Source of the DNA: Gardnerella kenyensis
GTDB lineage: Bacteria > Actinomycetota > Actinomycetes > Actinomycetales > Bifidobacteriaceae
NCBI GenBank assembly: GCA_003585735.1
Contig: NQOH01000001.1
Location: forward strand, 334,293-355,511
Reading direction: 5' to 3'
Length of the DNA: 21,219 nt
Numbering within the stretch: the first letter of the stretch is position 1; the number at the start of each line of letters is the position of its first letter. Shown piece by piece: positions 1 through 6,497 of the stretch. Under the pieces are notes generated by a model that saw only the letters and a list, made by a program, of their open reading frames with translations, was not told where the DNA came from and did no database searches. A program made the position numbers and the translations under genes.

Positions 1-734
1 TCGAGTGCACTGGTTTCTACACTTCTGCAGAAAAGTCCCAAGCTCACTTGAATGCTGGCGCTAAGAAGGTTCTTATCTCCGCTCCAGCTAAGGACGAGAC
101 CACCCCAACCGTAGTGTTCGGCGTAAATCAACAGATTTTGAAGCCTTCCGACAACATCGTGTCTGCAGGCTCCTGCACCACCAACTCTATGGCCGCAATG
201 GTTAAGTTGCTTCAGGATAACTGGGGCATTAAGTCCGGCTTCATGACCACTATCCACGCTTACACTGGCACTCAGATGATTCTTGATGGCCCACGCGGCT
301 CCAAGCCACGCAACAACCGTTCTGCAGCTTGCAACACTATTGAGCACTCCACCGGCGCTGCTAAGGCAATCGGCAAGGTTGTTCCAGAAGTTAACGGCAA
401 GCTTCAGGGTCACGCACAGCGTATTCAGGTTCCAGATGGCTCCGTTACCGAGTTGACCACTGTTCTTGAGAAGCCAGCAACAACTGAAGAAATCAACGAA
501 GCCTTCAAGAAGGCTTTCGAGAACTGCGAGTACTTCGGCTACAATGCCGATAGCATCGTGTCTTCCGACATCATCGGCGACACCCACGGTGGCGTTTTCG
601 ATCCAACTCAGACCGATGTGAACACTGTTGACGGCGTAACTTTGGCTCGTACCGTTACCTTCTACGATAACGAGTACGGCTTCACCGCTAACATGATTCG
701 CACCCTTCTTTACTTCGCTGAAATCTCTGAGTGA
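1..734 (+). CDS. gap: Glyceraldehyde-3-phosphate dehydrogenase (type I), 5'-truncated by window edge
   Basis: This is the C-terminal part of glycolytic GAPDH, which converts glyceraldehyde-3-phosphate, phosphate and NAD+ to 1,3-bisphosphoglycerate in the cytosol. The reading frame is open from the window edge (first full codon at position 3) to TGA at 732-734, so the start lies outside. The catalytic motif SAGSCTTNSMA is visible, with the nucleophilic cysteine codon at 174-176. The typical C-terminal YDNEYGFTANM block follows. The motif reads SAGSCTTN rather than the commoner SNASCTTN, a conservative change. Codon use is strongly biased (CTT, GTT, TCC, CCA, AAG) and richer in GC than neighbouring genes, as expected of a very highly expressed glycolytic gene. 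A strong hairpin terminator follows about 50 bp after the stop, so gap is probably the last gene of its transcript. Confidence 0.96.
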   Translation, partial: ECTGFYTSAEKSQAHLNAGAKKVLISAPAKDETTPTVVFGVNQQILKPSDNIVSAGSCTTNSMAAMVKLLQDNWGIKSGFMTTIHAYTGTQMILDGPRGSKPRNNRSAACNTIEHSTGAAKAIGKVVPEVNGKLQGHAQRIQVPDGSVTELTTVLEKPATTEEINEAFKKAFENCEYFGYNADSIVSSDIIGDTHGGVFDPTQTDVNTVDGVTLARTVTFYDNEYGFTANMIRTLLYFAEISE

Positions 735-782
735 TTTCACTCAAGTAAAAATCAGAAATAATCTGATTTCGTAAGGTTTATC

Positions 783-828
783 AAACCCCTTGTGTGCTTT
801 CTAAGCTACACAAGGGGTTTATTTTTTA
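783..828 (+). terminator. Rho-independent terminator of gap
   Basis: A perfect 13-bp stem (783-795 pairs with 808-820; arm AAACCCCTTGTGT) carries an inner GCTT/AAGC mini-stem in its loop and is followed by ATTTTTTA at 821-828. It sits about 50 bp after the gap stop codon. Confidence 0.93.
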
Positions 829-913
829 GATTTTTCTGTATTAAGTCAACAGTTGGTATAGCATATCATGTAATACAAATTGCTATTAAGTACGCACAGT
901 AAGGGGAAACGCA

Positions 914-1414
914 ATGAGTAAGAAACATGCAGAAACTGGAAAAGCAACTCCTGCTATTGCTCAATTAGAAGAAGCAGGCATTAATTTTAGAATTGCGCAA
1001 TACGAGCATGATGCGGACCATATGGATGATGGTTACGGAGTTGAGGCTGCTGAAAAACTCGGCGTAAGTGCAGCTCAAGTATGCAAAACACTTATGGTTG
1101 ATACTGGCGAAAAGCGAGTAGTTGGTATTGTTCCGGTAAATGGAAGACTTAATATGAAAGCAATTGCTGCAGCTGTTGGCGCAAAGAAAGCCAGCATGAC
1201 AAGCCCAGAAGTTGCACAACGTGAAAGCGGATACGTGGTTGGCGGAATTTCTCCATTTGGCCAAAAGACGAAACATGAAACTGTGCTTGACTCTAGCGTA
1301 ATGCAATTTGATGAGATTCTTGTTTCTGGAGGAAAGCGCGGCTTGGACGTGGTTCTTAATCCTCAAGACATCGTAACATTGTTAAATGCAACAGTTGCAG
1401 ATATTGCAGCGTAA
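914..1414 (+). CDS. ybaK: YbaK/EbsC-type aminoacyl-tRNA deacylase (Cys-tRNA(Pro) deacylase)
   Basis: This 166-residue protein is a single-domain YbaK/prolyl-tRNA-editing-like protein. The family hydrolyses mischarged Cys-tRNA(Pro), a trans-editing function acting after ProRS. Visible hallmarks are the conserved lysine in VCKTLMV (K58), the segment GIVPVNGRLNMKAIA, the GGISPFG loop at about residues 110-116, and the closing LDVVLNPQDIV block. The length matches YbaK (about 155-160 aa) plus a short N-terminal extension. The ATG at 914 is preceded by AAGGGGAAACGC, a good Shine-Dalgarno at proper distance. It lies between the gap terminator and the bL37 gene and appears monocistronic. Substrate specificity within the YbaK/EbsC/ProX group cannot be fixed from sequence alone. 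Confidence 0.9.
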   Translation: MSKKHAETGKATPAIAQLEEAGINFRIAQYEHDADHMDDGYGVEAAEKLGVSAAQVCKTLMVDTGEKRVVGIVPVNGRLNMKAIAAAVGAKKASMTSPEVAQRESGYVVGGISPFGQKTKHETVLDSSVMQFDEILVSGGKRGLDVVLNPQDIVTLLNATVADIAA

Positions 1415-1474
1415 GTTTGCTACAACTAGATTTAAGCACATGCACTAAGCGCAAAATAATTAACGTCTTGGCAA

Positions 1475-1523
1475 CGTGCGATAATCCCTAAGGTTGTTAA
1501 TTAATCGTTAAGGAGTGCCAATT
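1475..1523 (+). promoter_or_regulatory. Extended -10 promoter and RBS of the bL37 gene
   Basis: TGCGATAAT at 1477-1485 reads as an extended -10 element (TGn + GATAAT); no good -35 is seen. A strong Shine-Dalgarno AAGGAG lies at 1510-1514 region, about 9 nt before ATG 1524. The identical nonamer TGCGATAAT occurs just upstream of the exonuclease gene at 2474-2482. Promoter call is inference. Confidence 0.45.
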
Positions 1524-1598
1524 ATGGGTATGCGTGGCCGCAAGCGCAAAGCGCGTCGTAAAAAAGCAGCAAATCACGGCAAAAGGCCAAATGCTTAA
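1524..1598 (+). CDS. Small ribosomal protein bL37 (24 residues)
   Basis: A 24-codon ORF starts at ATG 1524 with a near-perfect AAGGAG ribosome binding site and ends at TAA 1596-1598, directly before a terminator. The peptide begins MGMRGRKRKARRKK and ends ANHGKRPNA; half of its residues are Arg or Lys. The basic N-terminus and the GKRPN ending match, from memory, the actinobacterial large-subunit protein bL37 first seen in mycobacterial ribosome structures, which is also 24 residues long. It would bind rRNA in the 50S subunit. The gene is too small for most gene finders and is often missed. The assignment rests on pattern recognition of length, charge and C-terminal motif; the existence of a translated gene here is supported independently by RBS, promoter-like element and terminator. 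Confidence 0.8.
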   Translation: MGMRGRKRKARRKKAANHGKRPNA

Positions 1599-1625
1599 GC
1601 TGTAATTTTTGCTTATAAATACTAT

Positions 1626-1657
1626 AAAGCCCGCTTTTATGCGGGCTTTTTCGTTTT
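1626..1657 (+). terminator. Terminator after bL37, probably also used by the convergent sigma gene
   Basis: A 9-bp stem AAAGCCCGC (1626-1634) / GCGGGCTTT (1641-1649) has a 6-nt loop and is followed on the + strand by a T-rich tract (TTTTTCGTTTTTT). On the - strand the following sequence is AT-rich but lacks a clean U-run. Confidence 0.88.
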
Positions 1658-1672
1658 TTGCTTTTCGTTTTA

Positions 1673-2383
1673 TCAATCAGAATCTGCATAATCAGCAAGT
1701 TCTCTTTTTAATTGCGTTCTCGCGCGATTTAGCCTGCTCATAACAGTTCCAATCTTCACTCCCTCTTCTTGAGCAATCTGCTTATAAGATTTTCCGTTAA
1801 TAGCAGCTTCAATAAAAACTTTTCTACGCTCAGGAGGCAAAGTGCGCAAAGCAGCCATAATTTCTTTAGGTGCAAACCCTTCGAAATACTCTTGTTCTGC
1901 AGAAAGTAGCCCGCTTGACGAATGATTAGAAGCTTCGTAAATATCCCAATCGTCATATTCACCAGTTGCGTCATTCGCTCGCTTCGGACGCCGCTTTTCT
2001 TTAGCATATTGATTAAAATACAAATTGCGCTCAATCCTATTAATCCAAGCTGCAAAATTTGTGCCAGGCTGGAAAGTTGAAAAAGATTTTAGCGCACGCT
2101 CAAAAGTATCTTGAACTAAATCTTGAGCATCCTGAGCATTGTTGGTTAATCGCATAGCTTGAGTGTATAAAGAATCAACGCAAGGAGTAACAAGCTGCTC
2201 AAACTGATCATGTTTTTTCTTAACAAGCGCACACTGCTTAGGTTTTATTAAACGAGGGTTAGTAAAGTAAGCAGAATTAGCTTTTGCATGCTGAATATTA
2301 TTATTCGGTGTTTTAACACTTTTCGCATTCGCAACTTTAACGTTCGCATTTTTAACATTCGCAACTTGCCTTTGCTCACTCAT
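1673..2383 (-). CDS. ECF sigma factor, SigH/SigR (RpoE-like) type
   Basis: This alternative RNA polymerase sigma factor has region 2 at about residues 55-125, including LVQDTFERALKSF and GTNFAAWINRIERNLYFNQYAKEKRRP-like text typical of the SigH/SigR group. Region 4 at about 175-225 contains LPPERRKVFIEAAINGKSY with the helix-turn-helix SYKQIAQEEGVKIGTVMSRLNRAR. SigH/SigR family members drive thiol-oxidative and heat stress genes. The N-terminal 50-60 residues are an unconserved Asn/Lys/Ala/Val-rich tail with NVK/NAK repeats. The start is uncertain: ATG at 2383 (used here) has no Shine-Dalgarno but lies 6 nt after TATTAT; an in-frame GTG at 2410 has GAAG 4 nt upstream and adds 9 residues. No gene for a zinc anti-sigma factor (RsrA/RshA, HxxxCxxC) follows; the gene converges directly on bL37. 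The exonuclease gene is divergent. Confidence 0.88.
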   Translation of the reverse strand: MSEQRQVANVKNANVKVANAKSVKTPNNNIQHAKANSAYFTNPRLIKPKQCALVKKKHDQFEQLVTPCVDSLYTQAMRLTNNAQDAQDLVQDTFERALKSFSTFQPGTNFAAWINRIERNLYFNQYAKEKRRPKRANDATGEYDDWDIYEASNHSSSGLLSAEQEYFEGFAPKEIMAALRTLPPERRKVFIEAAINGKSYKQIAQEEGVKIGTVMSRLNRARTQLKRELADYADSD

Positions 2384-2473
2384 ACTGCAATAATACTTTT
2401 TACTTTGCACATAGCTTCAAAAAATATCTTTACTACTCGCTTCGCATTTCCCCCGCGCGCCATAACGAGCCAT

Positions 2474-2492
2474 TGCGATAATATTGTGACTA
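2474..2492 (+). promoter_or_regulatory. Extended -10 promoter of a probable leaderless exonuclease mRNA
   Basis: TGCGATAAT at 2474-2482 ends 9 nt before the ATG at 2492, so transcription should begin at or next to the start codon. No Shine-Dalgarno is present. The same nonamer precedes bL37. Inference from spacing. Confidence 0.45.
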
Positions 2493-3271
2493 TGCCAACG
2501 AATATTCAAGAATTGTTAGATGCTTTAGATTTAGCGCCATTCCAGGAGGAAAGCACTCCCCTTTCAGAATCATGGCTGCTTGGTTTCGATACTGAAACAA
2601 CCGGAGCGAATATTGGTAAAGATGCAATAGCGTCCGCAACTTTGGTTTTAAGAAATCCTTCTTTAGGACACGAAGGTGACGCTGTTTCTACATGGCTTAT
2701 TAACCCTCATAAGCCCATGAATCCTAAAGCAAGCGAAGTAAATGGTTTCACAGACGAATACCTTCAAGAACACGGCGGAGAACCTGTAGAAGAGCTTGAG
2801 GCACTTGCGCAAGCAGTTAGCTTAGCTCAAGCAAAAAATATTCCACTGTTGGCTTATAACGCTCCATTTGACGTTGCTATGCTTCGTCATGATTTGAACC
2901 GTTGGCAGCTAAAATCTTTAAGCCAGCGTCCAACTTGCAACATAAGCACTCTTACAGAAAACGATGTTCTTACGGTAGATCCGCTGGTTATCGATCGTGC
3001 TGTTTCTATAAGACCTGGAAAGCGCACTTTAACTCTTACTTCTCAATTCTATGGAGTTGAACCAATCGGCGATTTCCACGACGCAACTGCAGATACTGTA
3101 GCAGCTCTTGATTTAGTTGCTCCTATGTGCAACGCATACGAGCAAGTTGAAAACATGACGTTAAGCAACTTGATGAGCTGGCAGCGAGAAGCATATATTC
3201 GTTGGCGAGATAGTTTTAACAAGTGGCTTGAATCTCATGGTCGCGATCCAATTCACGGAACGTGGCTATAA
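2492..3271 (+). CDS. DEDDh 3'-5' exonuclease (DnaQ / PolIII epsilon-like)
   Basis: This 259-residue protein has all five residues of the DEDDh exonuclease fold: FDTETTG (D33, E35), YNAPFDVAML (D127), and FHDATAD (H196, D201). The family removes 3' nucleotides from DNA or RNA using two metal ions. The C-terminal part (MSWQREAYIRWRDSFNKWLESHGRD) resembles that of actinobacterial stand-alone exonucleases rather than the polymerase-binding tail of replicative epsilon, so a repair or nucleic-acid turnover role is more likely than proofreading in the replisome. The frame stays open upstream to 2288, but that extension overlaps the divergent sigma gene and carries no conserved sequence, so ATG 2492 is preferred. 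There is no Shine-Dalgarno, and a -10-like element sits 9 nt before the ATG, suggesting a leaderless transcript. It may be co-transcribed with the downstream murE, since no terminator is visible between them. Confidence 0.88.
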   Translation: MPTNIQELLDALDLAPFQEESTPLSESWLLGFDTETTGANIGKDAIASATLVLRNPSLGHEGDAVSTWLINPHKPMNPKASEVNGFTDEYLQEHGGEPVEELEALAQAVSLAQAKNIPLLAYNAPFDVAMLRHDLNRWQLKSLSQRPTCNISTLTENDVLTVDPLVIDRAVSIRPGKRTLTLTSQFYGVEPIGDFHDATADTVAALDLVAPMCNAYEQVENMTLSNLMSWQREAYIRWRDSFNKWLESHGRDPIHGTWL

Positions 3272-3348
3272 ACTTGTTTTATAAAAGTTTTGTTTTAAAG
3301 TTACGATTACAAACAATTAAGTACTATATTTTCTAGAAGAAGCAGGAT

Positions 3349-5118
3349 ATGACTATTAACAATACGTTGTCGCTAGAAAGCGCAAGTAAACTTTTGCAAC
3401 AGTACGGTTTGTTGCGCGAAATGATTCAATATTGCAAAAATGAAAATTCGGGTGCAAATAACGAAAAAAATAATGACTCTACTCATTCTAAAAATGAAAT
3501 ATGGTCTTTAAATCCGTATTATTTCGCCAATATTGATGCAAACGAATGCTTTGCTAACGCAACTTACGATACTCGCGATATTAAGCCTGAAACTTTGCTT
3601 TTTATTAAGGGCAATTTTAAGCCTGAATATCTTTCAGACGCAGACAGCAAAGGTCTTAGCGCATACGTTGCTGAGCAAAGTTACGCTGAGTATACAAATG
3701 CTGTTGGCATAATCGTTAATGACGTGCGAAAAGCAATGAGCATACTTTCTGCAGCATTCTTTGGAAATCCTGAAGAAAAACTCACAGTGGTTGGAATTAC
3801 TGGAACTAAAGGTAAAACAACTACCGCATACTTTACTCACGCTATTCTAAACGCATATTCCGGCTCAAAAGCAGCATTGTTCTCCTCCGTAGATAACTGC
3901 TTAGACGGTGTAAATTACGTTGAGTCAGATTTAACAACTCCTGAAAGTTTCGACGCTTTTAAAATGATGCGCGAAGCTGTAGATAACGGCATGAAATACC
4001 TTGTTATGGAAGTTTCTTCACAAGCGTACAAAGTAAGTCGCGTATACGGGCTTAAGTTTGGCGTTGCAGCATTCTTAAATATTAGTCCGGATCATATTAG
4101 CCCTATTGAGCACCCAACTTTTGAAGATTACTTGTATTGCAAACGTCAAATTATTGCAAATACGAAGAGCTTAGTATTAAATGCGGATGCTGATCACGCA
4201 GATCTTTTAATGCAAGACGCTGAACGTAACGATGTTCCTGTAACAACTTTTGCAAGAATAAAAAGAGACGAAATAGAAAACAGCACTTGCGAAATTAAAA
4301 ATAGTGACGATTTAGAAAATAATCTCGTAAACTCTTGCAAATATGTTAATGACGAAGACTACGCGGAACTACTTACGCCTGACTACATTGCAATGCCTGT
4401 AGAAAATAGTGACTCGCATTGCATTGCTACTAGAAATACGGATGAAAATAGCGATAAGGAAAACGCTAACTACTCGCCTGTTGACGAATTTTCGCTTGCA
4501 ATTGCTGGAGATTTTAACTACGAAAATGCGCTCGCAGCAATCGCTATTGCGTCAAATCTTGGAATCAAAGAAAACGATTTAGAAGCATTACACGCTTTAG
4601 AAAACATTAAAATTCCTGGACGTATGGAAGTTTCTAAAGATGCAGAGTCGAATACGATTGCAATCGTTGATTATGCGCATAATTTTATTTCAGTTAAATC
4701 TTTACTAGATTTTGTTTATGAAAAATATGGTAAAGAAAATCCTAGAATTACGCTAGTAACAGGATCAGCTGGAAATAAAGCTTACGACCGCCGTAAGGAA
4801 ATTGTTGAGGCTGCACAAGATAGGATTGACCAATTCATTTTCACTATTGAGGATACGAATACTGAAGATGAAATGGATATTTGCAAAGATATGCGAGGCT
4901 ACATAACTAACGAAAATGTTAAATCGCATATTATTGTAGACCGACCAGATGCAGTGGAATACAGCATTGACGACGCTAGAAAAAGTTTCAATAAAGACGG
5001 AAAATTCAACATTATTCTTATTATTGGAAAAGGCGACGAACGTTGGATAAAGCGCGAAAATAAGCATGTGCCTTACGAAGGTGACTCAGCAATAGTAAAG
5101 CGTCTTTTTACGCTTTAA
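3349..5118 (+). CDS. murE: Mur ligase, L-lysine-type MurE (UDP-MurNAc-L-Ala-D-Glu:L-Lys ligase)
   Basis: This cytosolic Mur ligase probably adds L-Lys to UDP-MurNAc-L-Ala-D-Glu. Visible elements are the ATP loop ITGTKGKTTTA (150-160), LTTPES (195-200), MEVSSQAYKVSRVYGL (220-235), LNISPDHISPIEHPTFEDYL (243-262), the position of the carbamylated lysine in YCKRQI (K265), IPGRMEV (422-428), VDYAHN (440-445), GNKAYDRRKE and GKGDERW. The wording is strikingly close to the streptococcal/enterococcal L-Lys MurE class as I remember it, not to the DAP enzymes with DNPR; here the substrate-loop region reads EDTNTEDE. At 589 residues it is about 100 longer than those enzymes. The excess lies in two Asn/Asp/Ser/Glu-rich inserts, about 31-53 and 305-378. 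Only AGGA close to the ATG serves as RBS. It heads a cassette with a D-Asp ligase and Asp racemase. Exact amino-acid specificity is inference. Confidence 0.85.
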   Translation: MTINNTLSLESASKLLQQYGLLREMIQYCKNENSGANNEKNNDSTHSKNEIWSLNPYYFANIDANECFANATYDTRDIKPETLLFIKGNFKPEYLSDADSKGLSAYVAEQSYAEYTNAVGIIVNDVRKAMSILSAAFFGNPEEKLTVVGITGTKGKTTTAYFTHAILNAYSGSKAALFSSVDNCLDGVNYVESDLTTPESFDAFKMMREAVDNGMKYLVMEVSSQAYKVSRVYGLKFGVAAFLNISPDHISPIEHPTFEDYLYCKRQIIANTKSLVLNADADHADLLMQDAERNDVPVTTFARIKRDEIENSTCEIKNSDDLENNLVNSCKYVNDEDYAELLTPDYIAMPVENSDSHCIATRNTDENSDKENANYSPVDEFSLAIAGDFNYENALAAIAIASNLGIKENDLEALHALENIKIPGRMEVSKDAESNTIAIVDYAHNFISVKSLLDFVYEKYGKENPRITLVTGSAGNKAYDRRKEIVEAAQDRIDQFIFTIEDTNTEDEMDICKDMRGYITNENVKSHIIVDRPDAVEYSIDDARKSFNKDGKFNIILIIGKGDERWIKRENKHVPYEGDSAIVKRLFTL

Positions 5119-5122
5119 TTAA

Positions 5123-5140
5123 GTATTGCAAGAACAATAC
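5123..5140 (+). repeat. Small inverted repeat after murE
   Basis: GTATTG (5123-5128) and CAATAC (5135-5140) can form a 6-bp hairpin with a 6-nt loop, 5 bp after the murE stop codon. There is no U-run, so it is unlikely to terminate; it may mark an mRNA processing or stability site. Weak evidence. Confidence 0.3.
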
Positions 5141-5160
5141 AAGTAAGCGCTATAACAAAA

Positions 5161-5196
5161 CGTACAAATAAACGTACAAATAAACGTACAAATAAA
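5161..5196 (+). repeat. Three perfect 12-bp tandem repeats between murE and the D-Asp ligase gene
   Basis: The unit CGTACAAATAAA occurs three times in perfect tandem at 5161-5172, 5173-5184 and 5185-5196, ending 17 bp before the next start codon (5214). It is non-coding and AT-rich. Copy number could change by slippage without touching a reading frame, altering the intercistronic spacing. Confidence 0.95.
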
Positions 5197-5213
5197 ACCT
5201 AAAGAAGATAGTA

Positions 5214-6455
5214 ATGAGTAATCAAGAATTTCAACCAGTGCTGCTCGGTAGCGATATTAACGCTTACGGAATGGCTAGAGCATTCCACGAAGCGTACGGT
5301 ATTACTTCCATAGCTTTTGCATATTTCCAACTTTCTCCTACGAAATTTAGCAAAATTATTGATGTGAGAATCGTCCCAAATTTTGGCGAGCTTACAACAT
5401 TTTTAAACACAATGCTTTCATTTGGAAAATCGTGGGAAAAAGAGAATCCAAATACTAAGCTTCTACTTATTCCTTGCGGAGATGTTTACGCAAATTTGTT
5501 AAGCCAGTGCGGAGAAAAATTGCGCGACTATTTTGCTTTCCACACTTTGCCAAACGAATTAAACCGGCAGCTTAGTCTTAAAAGCTCGTTCTACAAAACT
5601 TGCGAAAAGTACAATCTTCCTCATCCAAAAACTAAAGTAGTAAACGCTCAAGAAGTGGCTTCTTACGAGTACAAAAATCTTCCATTCAACTTCCCTATTG
5701 CAATGAAGCCTGCAGATAGTGCTAAATGGCTTAAAGTTGATTTTGAAGGTCGTAAGAAGGCTTTTATTATTGATACCCCAGAGGAGCTTGATACTCTTAT
5801 TCAACGCTCCTATAAAGCCGGTTACGATGGCGAAATGATTTTGCAAGACTTTATTCCAGGCGACGATAGTCGTATGCGCGTTCTAAATGCTTACGTTGAT
5901 AGCGAGCATCATGTGCGAATGATGTTTCTAGGACACCCTTTGCTAGAGGATCCAACTCCAGAAGCTGTGGGAAATTACGCTGCTATTATTCCTGACTATA
6001 ATATGGAAGTTTTCCAAAATATTAAAGCGTTTTTGGAAGATATTAACTATGTTGGTGTAGCTAATTTCGACATGAAATACGATGAGAGAGACGGAAAGTA
6101 TAAGCTTTTTGAAATCAATTTACGTCAAGGACGTTCAAGTTACTTTGTGACTTTAAACGGTTTTAATATTGCAAAATATTTTGCAGAAGATTTAATTTAC
6201 CATAAGCCTTTTGACGGAAATACTGTGTTTGGACGCGGAGAAAAGTTGTGGATGGAAATTCCACGCTCAATTTTCCGTAATTATGTTGCGCAAGGAGAAG
6301 AAAAACAGCGCGGTATTAATATGATTCGTCGTGGCGATTGGGGTACTACGCTAGAATATAAGAAGGATATGAACCTACTACGCTGGCTTATGATTCGTCA
6401 TATGTTTTCAATTTACACAAAGCGCTATGCTGAATTTTTCCGCAATAAAGCGTGA
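5214..6455 (+). CDS. ATP-grasp ligase, probable D-aspartate ligase (AslA/AslFm-like)
   Basis: This 413-residue ATP-grasp carboxylate-amine ligase begins with PVLLGSDINAYGMARAFHEAYG, split here as LLGSDINAYGMA plus RAFHEAYG, which I recognise as the opening of the D-aspartate ligases of Lactococcus (AslA) and E. faecium (AslFm). Further elements are the nucleotide-binding lysine in PIAMKPADSAKW (K165), the adenine-binding stretch EMILQDFIPG (207-216), and the metal-binding FEINLRQGRSSYF (E300, N302). Those enzymes activate the beta-carboxyl of D-Asp with ATP and join it to the epsilon-amine of L-Lys in the peptidoglycan precursor. Placement between a Lys-type MurE and an Asp/Glu racemase supports this role. 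The RBS is weak (AAGAAG about 9 nt before the ATG) and a 12-bp triplicate repeat lies just upstream. Other ATP-grasp substrates cannot be excluded from sequence alone. Confidence 0.78.
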   Translation: MSNQEFQPVLLGSDINAYGMARAFHEAYGITSIAFAYFQLSPTKFSKIIDVRIVPNFGELTTFLNTMLSFGKSWEKENPNTKLLLIPCGDVYANLLSQCGEKLRDYFAFHTLPNELNRQLSLKSSFYKTCEKYNLPHPKTKVVNAQEVASYEYKNLPFNFPIAMKPADSAKWLKVDFEGRKKAFIIDTPEELDTLIQRSYKAGYDGEMILQDFIPGDDSRMRVLNAYVDSEHHVRMMFLGHPLLEDPTPEAVGNYAAIIPDYNMEVFQNIKAFLEDINYVGVANFDMKYDERDGKYKLFEINLRQGRSSYFVTLNGFNIAKYFAEDLIYHKPFDGNTVFGRGEKLWMEIPRSIFRNYVAQGEEKQRGINMIRRGDWGTTLEYKKDMNLLRWLMIRHMFSIYTKRYAEFFRNKA

Positions 6456-6497
6456 AATAGTCCAGCACAATATGGGTTCCGAAAGGAAAATTACACG

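Noticed and set aside
2411..2470. SigH/SigR autoregulatory promoter (GGAAT-N16-GTT) upstream of the sigma gene
   Set aside because: A GGAAAT is present on the - strand but no GTT falls at the right spacing; the match is too poor to claim.
2288..2491. N-terminal extension of the exonuclease frame
   Set aside because: Overlaps the divergent sigma gene, has Ile/Phe/Asn-rich unconserved text, and the family domain begins after ATG 2492.
5161..5196. CRISPR-like array
   Set aside because: The repeats are 12 bp, directly abutting and without spacers; a simple tandem repeat.
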